Below are positions 26,676 through 34,522 of a DNA stretch of 64,000 bases, piece after piece. The translations under genes were made by a program, and so were the position numbers. Under the pieces are notes generated by a model that searched no databases, was not told where the DNA came from, and saw only the letters and a list, made by a program, of their open reading frames with translations. Every line of letters begins with the position of its first letter. The stretch's first letter is position 1. Origin of the DNA: Flavobacterium cucumis (GTDB lineage: Bacteria; Bacteroidota; Bacteroidia; Flavobacteriales; Flavobacteriaceae); the NCBI RefSeq assembly GCF_900148835.1, contig NZ_FRYK01000001.1, forward strand, positions 868,001 to 932,000, in the 5' to 3' direction.

Positions 26676-27689
26676 ATGCGAGTAGGTTTCAATCCCAATA
26701 AAGATAAAATCCTTCCCCCATCTGATTTTACACACCAGGTGATTGTGCCCGTTTATATACCGCATCAAAGCGACTATTTCAAAGACAGTTTGCAAATTTT
26801 GCAATGGTGTTTGGAGTCCTTGTTTAAAACCAGTCATGCTAAAACCTATTTTACAATAATCAACAACGGAAGTTGTAACGAGGTTGTGGAGTACTTAAAT
26901 CAATTGCATCAAGAATACAAAATACAGGAGATCATTCACACCACTGCGATAGGAAAACTAAACGCTATTTTAAAAGGGCTAACGGGACATCAGTTTCCGT
27001 TAATTACTATAACTGATGCTGATGTATTGTTTTTAAACAATTGGCAAAAAGCCACGTATGAAGTGTTTGAAGCATTTCCAAAAGCAGGTGTTGTATCGCC
27101 AGTCCCAAACCCTAAAAATCTCAAATATTATACAGCTAATTTAATTGGAACAACTTTTTTTTCAAAAAGTATTTCTTTCAGAAAAGTTGTTTCAAAAGGT
27201 GGGATGGCAGCTTTTGCAAAGAGTATTGGTAATGTGTCGTTGTATAAAGCTATACATTTTGAAAAGCAATTGACGATAAATAAAGATAATGTTATAGCTT
27301 TGGTTGGGGCGGGTCATTTTGTTGCAACTTACAAGGGTGTCGGTTTTGATCTGCTTAAACAACGATTTTCTGAGTATAGTTTGGGAGGCGACAGTGTACG
27401 GTTATTATTAGATAAACCGCCAACAGATTTGGGTTTGTGGAGATTGTCAACTCAAAATAATTATGCTTATCATTTAGGCAATGTTAAAGAAGATTGGATG
27501 CAAGAGGAATTTGATAAAATAACTTTTGATTCAGCTCCTTTTGAGTGTAGTATTGAAAATAAAGTATATTCTGGGATTTTGAATAATTTTTATATGAGAT
27601 TTTTCTCAAGATTAATTTTTAGAAAACCTTTTTGGCAGTTGTATTTGCGTTATAAAGGATTAACATTAGAAGAAGCCAAACAGTATTGA
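26676..27689 (+). CDS. GT-A fold glycosyltransferase, unusual
   Basis: A 337-aa protein with glycosyltransferase features: VIVPVYIPHQSDYFKDSL, FTIINNGSCNEV and the DxD-type ITDADVLFLNNW near residue 115. The N-terminus carries a 20-residue lead before the first strand, and the C-terminal half is not a standard GT2 ending. Base composition is visibly less AT-rich at the start than in the preceding genes. It overlaps the CMP-sugar synthetase region only by start/stop proximity. Likely another sugar transferase of the cluster. Confidence 0.8.
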   Translation: MRVGFNPNKDKILPPSDFTHQVIVPVYIPHQSDYFKDSLQILQWCLESLFKTSHAKTYFTIINNGSCNEVVEYLNQLHQEYKIQEIIHTTAIGKLNAILKGLTGHQFPLITITDADVLFLNNWQKATYEVFEAFPKAGVVSPVPNPKNLKYYTANLIGTTFFSKSISFRKVVSKGGMAAFAKSIGNVSLYKAIHFEKQLTINKDNVIALVGAGHFVATYKGVGFDLLKQRFSEYSLGGDSVRLLLDKPPTDLGLWRLSTQNNYAYHLGNVKEDWMQEEFDKITFDSAPFECSIENKVYSGILNNFYMRFFSRLIFRKPFWQLYLRYKGLTLEEAKQY

Positions 27690-27691
27690 GC

Positions 27692-28345
27692 ATGAAAACC
27701 ATCGCCATCATACCCGCACGAGGCGGCTCGAAACGCTTGCCTGGGAAAAACACCATGCTTTTAGGGGGTATTCCTTTGTTAGTACATAGTATTTTGTTTG
27801 CCCAGCAACAAGATGCCATAACAGCGGTGTATGTTTCTACAGACGATGCGCACATAAAAGAAGTGGCGCTCCACTATGGCGCACAAGTCATCGATAGGCC
27901 TTCTGAACTTTCAGGTGATTTAGAACCTACAGTATCGGCTTTAAAACACGTCTTAGCGTCCCTAACCGAGAAAGTGGATACTGTTGTGGTTTTGCAACCT
28001 ACTAACCCCTTACGCCCTGAAAATTTGTTCCATGAGGCGTGGCAAGTGTTTACTAAAAATCAAGTCGCAAGTCTGTTTACCGTTTCGCAAAGCCATCAAA
28101 AGTTGGGCAAAATCAAAGAGGCTGTTTTTATTCCCTTTAACTACAAACCAGGGCAACGCAGTCAGGACTTAGAACCCCTTTATTACGAAAATGGATTGCT
28201 TTACATTGCTTCAGCTCAAGCAATCCTAAACAACGAAATCATTACGAAGGACGCTTTTCCGTTTGTGGTGGATCATCCTTTTGCTCGTGTAGATATCGAT
28301 ACGCAGGATGATTTTGATTATGCGGTGTTTTTATTGGGGAGATAG
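27692..28345 (+). CDS. Acylneuraminate cytidylyltransferase family protein (CMP-sugar synthetase-like)
   Basis: A ~217-aa protein of the NeuA/PseF family, which joins CTP to a nonulosonic acid or similar acidic sugar. It has the signature IIPARGGSKRLPGKN at the start, VSTDDAHIKEVA, LQPTNPLRPE and a C-terminal RVDIDTQDDFDYA. ATG 27692 gives the expected start; an in-frame TTG at 27686 overlaps the previous stop. No sialic or pseudaminic acid synthase is in the window, so its substrate must come from elsewhere. It is last in the cluster; a repeat array follows at once. Confidence 0.9.
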   Translation: MKTIAIIPARGGSKRLPGKNTMLLGGIPLLVHSILFAQQQDAITAVYVSTDDAHIKEVALHYGAQVIDRPSELSGDLEPTVSALKHVLASLTEKVDTVVVLQPTNPLRPENLFHEAWQVFTKNQVASLFTVSQSHQKLGKIKEAVFIPFNYKPGQRSQDLEPLYYENGLLYIASAQAILNNEIITKDAFPFVVDHPFARVDIDTQDDFDYAVFLLGR

Positions 28346-28960
28346 GGTTTCTTTTAGGTTGCAGGTTTCAGGTTTCAAGTTTCAGGTTTTTTGGAACGCA
28401 GATTTTAGAAATTTTAATAATTTAAATAATCTTTTATGTGCTTTAATTAGCGTTAAGTTGATTACTTTTCTTATATGTTATATGTTTGGAACGCGGATGA
28501 CGCGGATTTAACGGATGGTCGCGGGTTTTTCTTTGGCTTACTTTGTGGTTAGATAGGGTTCGCTAAAGCGAAGGCTGATGGTGACGGATTTTTTGGAACA
28601 CGGATTGGGGAAATTTTGGAAATCTTTAAAATTTTGAACGCGGATGAAGCGGGTTTGCTTTGGCAAAACGCTGATGGTGACGGATTCGCTAAAGCGAAGG
28701 CTGATCAGGCGGATTTTTTGGAACACAGATTTGGAAAATTTTAGAAATTAGAAAAATCTTTGTGATGCTTGGTGTTAATCTTTGTCCCGATAGCTATCGG
28801 GATTGCGGTTAAATGATGAGACACAGATTGGAGAAATTTCAATAATTTTTATAATCTTTTATGTGCTTTAATTAGTGTTGCGTTGCGCTGATAACTTTTC
28901 TTATATGACTTATATGGTTTAAAAAATGTGTTTGGCACGTGGATTGGAAAAATTTGCGTG
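28346..28960 (+). repeat. Degenerate repeat array after the polysaccharide cluster
   Basis: Mixed copies of the repeat family seen around wzm. GGAACGCGGATGACGCGG occurs near 28490; GAACGCGGATGAAGCGGG followed by TTTGCTTTGGCAAAACGC starts near 28635; TTCGCTAAAGCGAAGG occurs twice. It also holds a second type, ATTTTTATAATCTTTTATGTGCTTTAATTAG plus CTTATATGACTTATATGG, shared with 31600-31680, and a perfect palindrome at 28785-28802. No gene is visible. Confidence 0.85.
28785..28802. repeat. 18-bp perfect palindrome TCCCGATAGCTATCGGGA
   Basis: A perfect palindrome inside the repeat array; an identical copy is at 31507-31524. Both follow TTTGT. Confidence 0.9.
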
Positions 28961-29332
28961 CTTAGTGTCTTCTTTGTGCTTCTTGTAGTTATAAGAGGTG
29001 CTTTAACTTCGTTGGTAAACCTTACGTTCTTTGTGGTTGAGGGACTGTTTTCTTGGTTTTTTTGTGTAGCAGTGAAATGAATTATGAAATTTGTTTCCGT
29101 AATAAAAAAATTAGTATAAATTTGTTAAAAAAAATAGAATAATTTATTATATAATTTTTAATATTATCGTATTGTTAAGTAAATCTATTTTTTTATAATT
29201 ATTTGCTATTTTGAAATTAACGGTTGAGTTGTACTTGTTTTGAGTGTTGTTGGTTTAAAAGCAGGTATGAAATGAGCGCACCTTGGTTAAGCAAAAAAAA
29301 AAATGAATTCATACGCTTAAACTTCTGTAATT
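28961..29332 (+). other. AT-rich gap before the 555-aa protein gene
   Basis: This stretch has no convincing gene. The first part still carries worn repeat words. From ~29090 on it is very AT-rich and probably holds the promoter for 29333, but no exact TAnnTTTG box was found; TATTTTGA and TTATTTGC variants occur around 29195-29215. Confidence 0.4.
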
Positions 29333-31000
29333 ATGAAACAAAGACTACTCCTTTTTTTGATTTTCTCTTCGCTGTTTTGTTTTAGTCAAGATAAGAAGAA
29401 AGATAAAGACTCGACTTACGTTGTCGTGTATGATTTTAAAACGGGTACGTATGACAAAAACCTGTTCAGGCCCAAAGTAGATCGCCCTATTGTTTATAAG
29501 ATAATCAACATCAACCGATTGGCTTTTGATGTGCGTGTCAATTCTTCGGATTTAATTGTGGCAGAGACCGATTGGTTCACTAGTGCCGCGGAATTAAAAA
29601 AAATAACAGAAATGTTAGCCGAATCAACGCCTCCAACTTCTTATGTTACCGTTCCTATACTTGAGAACAGTAAATTGGGTCCCAACGCCAGTATGCCCTC
29701 ACAAGAAAAAAATAAAATTAATGAAGATATCAAGAACTTTTATGAATTAGAATTTCTAAAGAATGAACTGCGTTTAAAAGAAAGTGAGTGGAATGCTTTG
29801 ATGAAAGAGACCAAAATGATGGCGTTAAGTAAAATAGACAAAGATTCTCTCGTTAATCAAAAGCTTACTGCTAAAATAGAATCGGTTGAAAAGGAACGGG
29901 ATAGTCTCGTGCGTTCGATCCAAAAACATGAAACCATTAAAAATGAAAAGCTAAATAAGTTTTATGAGGCAAAAGATAGGTTTTACAGTGCTTACAATGA
30001 ATTTATGAAACTATATGATCGAATCAATGCGGTTGTCTTAACTTCAAATATGGTATTGCCTGTTTCGAGGCTGCCTTTTTTGAATTATGAAGAATATGAA
30101 AATAAGTACAAGGTTGAATTCACGAAAATGCAAACCAATCTGATGGAGGAGACGATATCGGTCGCTATTTTTAATACCGCCTATACCAACCTTGTAGTAA
30201 GTTACAATAAAGTAAAAGACATTGAAGATTTGAATAAAGTAATTGATGAACGATCGGTTAAAGCTATTTATGATGAGCTTGATTTGCGCTACGAACAAAT
30301 AAGAGGTATTAAAGTTCGGGTTGATCTCATCAATTTTGAATCGCTCTTGCAACAAGTGCTTCGCGTGTTACATTTACTAGAGAAGTCCGACTCTTACGAG
30401 TTTATTTCGGCTCCAATTCAACCTAAAAATGATATGGCAACCTTTCAAGTTGAGATTAAAGCTAAAAATAAGGATCTTGAAGTGGACAACTCAAGAACGT
30501 TTACGCATAACGAATTTATAAGAAGGGGAACACGAATTGATTTTAGTATCGGTTTGGCAGGAAGCTATTTCAACAACACTAATGTTTATGAGATTTATAC
30601 TGCAAATGGTGAAAATAGGATAGGGTTAAAGAATAAAAATTTAACCGTTCCGTCATTAGTAACCATGATTTCGATGACCAACAGAGGGAGCAAATATGTG
30701 GCTTTTGGAGGAAGTGCCGGTTTGGGCATAGACATTAACAACGGAAGAATTCAAATGAGTAATTTTTTTATTGGGCCTACAGTAGTATTAGGAAAATATG
30801 ACCGATTAATGTTTACCCCCGGATTGGCATTGCGAAATGTAGGAAAATTAAAAAGCGGCTATGAAGTAGCCAATACGGTGATAACAGAAAGTAATGATAT
30901 AGACACCGTGTTATCCGATAATTATAAATTGGGCTTTTTTGTGGCACTTACTTATAACTTAACCAATAATGTTCGTGACAAAATATCAAAATTAAATTAA
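29333..31000 (+). CDS. Exported protein with coiled coil and C-terminal barrel-like region, unknown
   Basis: A 555-aa protein with signal peptide (~1-19, FCFSQD). Residues ~120-320 are charged and helical (EFLKNELRLKESEW; VEKERDSLVRSIQ), likely coiled coil. From ~405 on, beta-rich repeats such as GTRIDFSIGLAGSYF, AFGGSAGLGIDINNG, RLMFTPGLALRNVG and FFVALTYNLTN look like outer-membrane or membrane-associated strands. No family recognised. It is followed 1 bp later by a small membrane protein gene, and the pair is bracketed by repeat arrays. It could be an envelope component; substrate or partner unknown. Confidence 0.85.
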   Translation: MKQRLLLFLIFSSLFCFSQDKKKDKDSTYVVVYDFKTGTYDKNLFRPKVDRPIVYKIININRLAFDVRVNSSDLIVAETDWFTSAAELKKITEMLAESTPPTSYVTVPILENSKLGPNASMPSQEKNKINEDIKNFYELEFLKNELRLKESEWNALMKETKMMALSKIDKDSLVNQKLTAKIESVEKERDSLVRSIQKHETIKNEKLNKFYEAKDRFYSAYNEFMKLYDRINAVVLTSNMVLPVSRLPFLNYEEYENKYKVEFTKMQTNLMEETISVAIFNTAYTNLVVSYNKVKDIEDLNKVIDERSVKAIYDELDLRYEQIRGIKVRVDLINFESLLQQVLRVLHLLEKSDSYEFISAPIQPKNDMATFQVEIKAKNKDLEVDNSRTFTHNEFIRRGTRIDFSIGLAGSYFNNTNVYEIYTANGENRIGLKNKNLTVPSLVTMISMTNRGSKYVAFGGSAGLGIDINNGRIQMSNFFIGPTVVLGKYDRLMFTPGLALRNVGKLKSGYEVANTVITESNDIDTVLSDNYKLGFFVALTYNLTNNVRDKISKLN

Positions 31001-31001
31001 A

Positions 31002-31400
31002 ATGAAAACCTTTGAAAATTTTGCCTTCATATTAGCCATAATTCTCGTGTCGTTGCTATTAGTGGTTTTTAAATTTAGAACCTCTTATAAATATTATGTT
31101 CCTGTAGCTTGGGAGCACCAACAAGGTAAGACAGGGGGACAACCTGTAATTACAAATGTGGTGAAACTTCCGTCAGATTGTCCCGCTGCTAATGCTCAAA
31201 TAACGAATGATTTATACGATTATTACAAGGGGTCTTTAAGTAAAAAAAGAGGATTTACTGGATTACACAAGGCCGCTATAAAAGGACCTTTTGATAAAGC
31301 AGATCAAGCGAATAAAATTCGTAGTGCGTTGATTCGTGAGTTTGATGATGAATGGAATCCATTGTTGGTAACTGATTTTGCTACCTTTTGTGATCATTGA
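31002..31400 (+). CDS. Small single-pass membrane protein, unknown
   Basis: A 132-aa protein. Residues ~6-24 form one hydrophobic helix (FAFILAIILVSLLLVVFKF), so the rest, rich in polar residues and with two cysteines (DCPAAN, FCDH), probably lies outside the cytoplasm. It starts 1 bp after the stop of the 555-aa gene, which implies joint translation and a shared job. No domain recognised. Confidence 0.75.
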   Translation: MKTFENFAFILAIILVSLLLVVFKFRTSYKYYVPVAWEHQQGKTGGQPVITNVVKLPSDCPAANAQITNDLYDYYKGSLSKKRGFTGLHKAAIKGPFDKADQANKIRSALIREFDDEWNPLLVTDFATFCDH

Positions 31401-31690
31401 TTTTTTTTGGAATGCAGATTGGGGAAATTTGAGTAATCTTTAAAATTTGGAACGCTGATGACGCGGATTTAACGGATGGTCGCGGGTTTTCTTTGGTTTG
31501 CTTTGTTCCCGATAGCTATCGGGATTACAGTTAGATAGGTTTCGCTAAAGCAAAGGCTGATGGTGACGGATTTTTGGGAACGCGGATTGAAGAAATTTTA
31601 ATAATTTTTATAATCTTTTGTGTGTTTTAATTAGCGTTACGTTGTGCTGATTACTTTTCTTATATCATTTATAGGGTTTAAAAAATAGTT
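31401..31690 (+). repeat. Degenerate repeat array after the unknown gene pair
   Basis: It begins within 20 bp of the stop codon with GGAATGCAGATTGGGG. GGAACGCTGATGACGCGG and ACGGATGGTCGCGGG match the version at 28490; a worn TTCGCTAAAGCAAAGG follows; then ATTTTTATAATCTTTTGTG and CTTATATCATTTATAGGG match 28840-28920. The palindrome at 31507-31524 sits in the middle. No gene is visible up to 31760. Confidence 0.85.
31507..31524. repeat. 18-bp perfect palindrome, second copy
   Basis: Identical to 28785-28802 (TCCCGATAGCTATCGGGA) and in the same setting. Confidence 0.9.
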
Positions 31691-31760
31691 TATGGTGTCT
31701 TATCGTAGCTGACGAATAATTTTGTTGTTAGCGAAGGGGGCTCTTTAAAATGCTTTTGTA

Positions 31761-31797
31761 AAAAAACAAACCCTACAAATCAAATTTGCAGGGTTTT
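31761..31797 (-). terminator. Terminator of the PhnA-domain gene
   Basis: On the minus strand: stem AAACCCTGCAAAT/ATTTGTAGGGTTT, loop TTG, then GTTTTTTT. One pair is G-U on this strand and A-C on the other, so it is directed to the minus strand. It lies 35 bp after the stop codon. Confidence 0.85.
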
Positions 31798-31831
31798 GTA
31801 GGGTCACATTATCGTATTGACTCGTTGTAAA

Positions 31832-32407
31832 TTACTTTGTTTTCTTAACGTATTGTGTCAAAATATAAATACTTTGGTTTTCCACTCTACCTTCAATCAA
31901 GTTGGCGTCGTCCCAAACTAATTTTATGTTGTGTACAGCAGCACCACGTTTTGCTGTAAAGGTTGCCCCTTTTACATCCAAATCTTTAATCAATACTACA
32001 GAGTCGCCATCTTGCAAGACAACACCATTACTATCTTTATGTACGATTTTGTTTTCGTCTTCTTCTTCTCCTTCCCCTGTTGCTTTTGCCCATTCTAAGG
32101 CTTCTTCATCCAAGTACATCATGTCGAGTAAATCGTTTTTTTTCAATCGGGCCAACATGCGCCAGGATAAAATTTGTACGGGTAAATGCTCGTTCCACAT
32201 GCTTTCTGACAGCCCTCTCCAATCATTCTCATTCATGGTTTCTGGGTGTTCAATTTGGTCTCTTAAAGGTTTAGCAATTAAAACCGAATGTTCTAAGCTT
32301 TCTGCAGTGTGAGGTGGTAACGTGTACACAACTAAATCATGTTCGACACCACTAATTTCGCAAACTGAACCACTGCGGTCTTTCAGTTTTTTTTCTATTA
32401 CACTCAT
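31832..32407 (-). CDS. PhnA domain-containing protein (YjdM-like)
   Basis: A 191-aa soluble protein. The C-terminal ~70 residues match the PhnA/YjdM domain (KDSNGVVLQDGDSVVLIKDLDVKG then AKRGAAVHNIKLV and IEGRVENQSIYILTQYVKK). The usual N-terminal zinc ribbon of the 110-aa E. coli protein is absent; instead ~110 residues with a single early Cys (SGSVCEISG) and a helical part are present. Despite the old name, a role in phosphonate use is not established. It is monocistronic with its own promoter and terminator. Confidence 0.88.
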   Translation of the reverse strand: MSVIEKKLKDRSGSVCEISGVEHDLVVYTLPPHTAESLEHSVLIAKPLRDQIEHPETMNENDWRGLSESMWNEHLPVQILSWRMLARLKKNDLLDMMYLDEEALEWAKATGEGEEEDENKIVHKDSNGVVLQDGDSVVLIKDLDVKGATFTAKRGAAVHNIKLVWDDANLIEGRVENQSIYILTQYVKKTK

Positions 32408-32439
32408 TTTGAATGGATTTTACGTAAATACTAATGGGG

Positions 32440-32447
32440 CAAAGGTA
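32440..32447 (-). promoter_or_regulatory. -7 promoter box of the PhnA-domain gene
   Basis: TACCTTTG on the minus strand, about 32 bp upstream of the ATG. Confidence 0.6.
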
Positions 32448-32469
32448 TAAATTGTTATAAAATGACATA

Positions 32470-32501
32470 AAAAAAAGCAACTTTTTTAAAAAAGCTGCTT
32501 T
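32470..32501 (-). terminator. Terminator of the small outer-membrane protein gene
   Basis: Minus strand: AAAGCAGCTTTTTT/AAAAAAGTTGCTTT followed by a T8 run. It has a single G-U pair that is an A-C mismatch on the plus strand. It begins 22 bp after the stop codon. Confidence 0.8.
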
Positions 32502-32523
32502 AAGATATGGTAGGGTAAAGGTT

Positions 32524-33021
32524 TTACAGGTTGAATGTAGCTCCAATAGTCATTACGAATTGGTTGTTGTAGTGATCAAAACCTACTACATCGGAATCGT
32601 ATCTTGCTAAAGGGGCAAAAGCTTCTGTGTAAAGTCCAAATCCGCTTGAAAAGAAATATCTGAAACCTAAGTGGGCTCCAAAGTTTCGTGTGCCTAAGTT
32701 TAATCCAGGATAAACATCCATTTTAGGGTCTAATCCTAAGACGTCACCTATATTGGCATTAAAGCGTATTTTAAGATCCGCTCGGTCTTCAAAATCGGGT
32801 TTTACACCAGCAATTTCATTGGCGTTTAAAAGATAAGTGGCTACAAAACCAAACGACATGTTTTCGCCTAAACCAAAATCAACAGTAGAGGTGATGCCCG
32901 TTCCGCCGTCTTGTAGGTTAGCCCCTACTTGAAACTTGGTATCGCCCTTTCCTTTAAAAGCTTGAGCATTTGATAGCTGAGTTGCGGCCAATAAACAAAT
33001 AACGATCAAAATTCTTTTCAT
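32524..33021 (-). CDS. Small outer-membrane beta-barrel protein (DUF6646-like)
   Basis: A ~165-aa exported protein with signal peptide MKRILIVICLLAATQLSNAQ. The mature part alternates short beta-strands ending in an aromatic (FVMTIGATFNL), as in small outer-membrane barrels of the OmpA/OmpW size class. I recall similar Flavobacterium proteins as DUF6646. ATG 33021 starts the signal peptide; a longer frame to 33048 would disrupt it and overlap the promoter box. It stands alone with its own terminator. Confidence 0.8.
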   Translation of the reverse strand: MKRILIVICLLAATQLSNAQAFKGKGDTKFQVGANLQDGGTGITSTVDFGLGENMSFGFVATYLLNANEIAGVKPDFEDRADLKIRFNANIGDVLGLDPKMDVYPGLNLGTRNFGAHLGFRYFFSSGFGLYTEAFAPLARYDSDVVGFDHYNNQFVMTIGATFNL

Positions 33022-33045
33022 GGTATTTTTATTTAAGTGATTTTG

Positions 33046-33053
33046 CAAATATA
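33046..33053 (-). promoter_or_regulatory. -7 promoter box of the small barrel protein gene
   Basis: TATATTTG on the minus strand (TAnnTTTG), about 25 bp upstream of ATG 33021. It supports that start over the longer frame. Confidence 0.55.
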
Positions 33054-33208
33054 AGGATTAACCTTATGATTGTTATATATGTGGAGATTAAAAGACATGG
33101 TTGCAATAGTTTTCAAGCTGTTTTGTCCTCCTAAAATTAAGATTATAAAAGTATAAATAAAATCGATTAAAGTCGACCTAGTGTTTTGGTGAAATTTCAG
33201 CGGTAGCA

Positions 33209-33946
33209 TTAATTTCGTCCTTTTTCATCAGGATACAAATCAGGTAAAGCATCACTTTGCCAAAATTCTTTGCTAGCTACATCCATCATAGTGAGTTTTC
33301 CATTAAAGGCAGCTCCCGTGTCTACATTCCAAACATTAGCAAAGTTTTGCGGAGTGTTTTCACCGATTTGGGTTACGGGGGTATGTCCAATGAAAATTTC
33401 TTTATACAGTTTTAGCCGTTTTGGATACAACCTATCTTCTGGCGTTAGCGTTTTATCCAAGCAAAGAACCATTTCCCAAAGGGTTCTATCCCAGTAAAAT
33501 GTGGGTTCAAAATATTCGTGTTTTACCCCTTTAATGTTTGAAAATCCAGCATGAAGGAAGAGTCTGTTTTCTTCGTCAAGGTAATAATCTTGTAACGATT
33601 GTAAAAAATGAATGTGTTTGGCTTTATCAGTTGCGGCTACGTTTTTGTAGGATAATGCGGTGGCTTTTCCGCCATGTTGGAACCACAAGTCTTCGTTGAA
33701 ATCTGCGGTATCACCGGTAAGCCATTTGAGAACCAAATCATCGTGATTGCCTCTAATAAAAACACAGGATTGTTTGCTTTGAAGCGCTATTAAAAAGTCG
33801 AGTACAGCTGGAGATTCACTCCATCCATCAACAAAGTCTCCTAGGAAAATTAAGGTATCCTCTTTATCAAAACGCACTTGATTAAGCACTTGGTGCAATG
33901 CTTTGAGTCCGCCATGAATGTCACCAATCACAAATTTCTTATTCAT
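33209..33946 (-). CDS. Metallophosphoesterase (serine/threonine phosphatase / ApaH-like)
   Basis: A 245-aa calcineurin-type phosphatase with the full metal-site set: GDIHGG (~8), FLGDFVDGW (~33), FIRGNHDD (~60), LFLHAGF and FIGHTPV. Bacterial relatives remove phosphate from Ser/Thr proteins or split diadenosine tetraphosphate; which applies cannot be told. Its ATG lies only 5 bp from the 36-bp control element at 33951, so that element could also affect this divergent gene. Confidence 0.9.
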   Translation of the reverse strand: MNKKFVIGDIHGGLKALHQVLNQVRFDKEDTLIFLGDFVDGWSESPAVLDFLIALQSKQSCVFIRGNHDDLVLKWLTGDTADFNEDLWFQHGGKATALSYKNVAATDKAKHIHFLQSLQDYYLDEENRLFLHAGFSNIKGVKHEYFEPTFYWDRTLWEMVLCLDKTLTPEDRLYPKRLKLYKEIFIGHTPVTQIGENTPQNFANVWNVDTGAAFNGKLTMMDVASKEFWQSDALPDLYPDEKGRN

Positions 33947-33950
33947 ACGT

Positions 33951-33986
33951 AAACTTTAACAAAAAGTACACAAAAAGTGTAAAATG
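33951..33986 (+). promoter_or_regulatory. 36-bp control element, copy 1 (upstream of peptide-kinase operon)
   Basis: It contains two direct repeats ACAAAAAGT (33959-33967 and 33970-33978) with an 11-bp period, about one helical turn, preceded by AAACTTTA and followed by GTAAAATG. The whole 36 bp is identical at 37222-37257. It ends 17 bp before the -7 box at 34004, where the -33 box would otherwise be, and no TTG is present. This is the layout of an activator site. The LuxR-like regulator at 36537 is the obvious candidate to bind it. Confidence 0.75.
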
Positions 33987-34003
33987 GATTCTTAGCACCT
34001 CGA

Positions 34004-34011
34004 TACCTTTG
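34004..34011 (+). promoter_or_regulatory. -7 promoter box of the peptide-kinase operon
   Basis: TACCTTTG, 17 bp after the 36-bp element and about 52 bp before the first peptide gene. No -33 TTG at the proper distance. Confidence 0.65.
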
Positions 34012-34063
34012 GAATTCAAAAGTATTAAATAGAAATGCATTTATAATTTAAAATTCAAATCTT

Positions 34064-34279
34064 ATGAAAAATTTAGGAAAAGTTTTTGGTTTCGTTTGTG
34101 CGAGTGTGCTGTTGTTTTCGTGTACTACTGATGAACAAGACTTGGAACTCCAAAACGCCATTGCAGAATCTCAAAAAATGGAAATGTCAACTATGGAAGA
34201 GGAAAAAGAAATAGTTCAAGATAGTTGTATTGCATTAGTTGAGGGGACGCCTTTGGTTATAATTATAAAAAGAGATTAA
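34064..34279 (+). CDS. Small secreted lipoprotein-like peptide 1 with TP..IIIKRD tail
   Basis: A 71-aa protein. The N-terminus is a lipoprotein signal with lipobox LLFSC at ~16-20. A short acidic middle part (QKMEMSTMEEEKE) follows, then DSCIALVEG and a hydrophobic, basic-ended tail TPLVIIIKRD. The next gene encodes another small exported peptide with almost the same last nine residues, although the rest differs. A conserved C-terminus on two otherwise unlike secreted precursors is what one expects of a processed signal peptide. A structural role of small lipoproteins is the alternative. Confidence 0.8.
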   Translation: MKNLGKVFGFVCASVLLFSCTTDEQDLELQNAIAESQKMEMSTMEEEKEIVQDSCIALVEGTPLVIIIKRD

Positions 34280-34296
34280 TTATTAAATTTATAAAG

Positions 34297-34473
34297 ATGA
34301 AAACAATTATTTTACTTATTATTAGTGTACTATTTTTATCTAACGTTTCTAAAATTCAAAAGTTTAACAAACAAGAAATTAGTAAATACGATAAATCAGC
34401 AATACAAAAAGAAGCTAAAGAGACAAATAAAATTAGTTTCAGAACACCTATAATTATTATTAAAAGGGATTAA
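34297..34473 (+). CDS. Small secreted peptide 2 with TP.IIIIKRD tail
   Basis: A 58-aa frame starting at ATG 34297, 17 bp after peptide 1. It has a hydrophobic signal-like start (MKTIILLIISVLFLSNVS, no lipobox Cys), a Lys/Gln/Glu-rich middle, and the ending RTPIIIIKRD directly before TAA. The end matches the tail of peptide 1 while the middle does not. It lies 49 bp before the kinase start. Short length makes the call less certain than for larger genes, but the shared tail at both stop codons strongly supports translation. Confidence 0.78.
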   Translation: MKTIILLIISVLFLSNVSKIQKFNKQEISKYDKSAIQKEAKETNKISFRTPIIIIKRD

Positions 34474-34522
34474 GGTTAATGTTTAATTAGTATTTTTGAT
34501 GAAATCCTTTTTTATAATTTAA

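Noticed and set aside
28308..28726. Short frames on both strands after the CMP-sugar synthetase-like gene
   Set aside because: Repeat translation; one also overlaps the end of a real gene in another frame.
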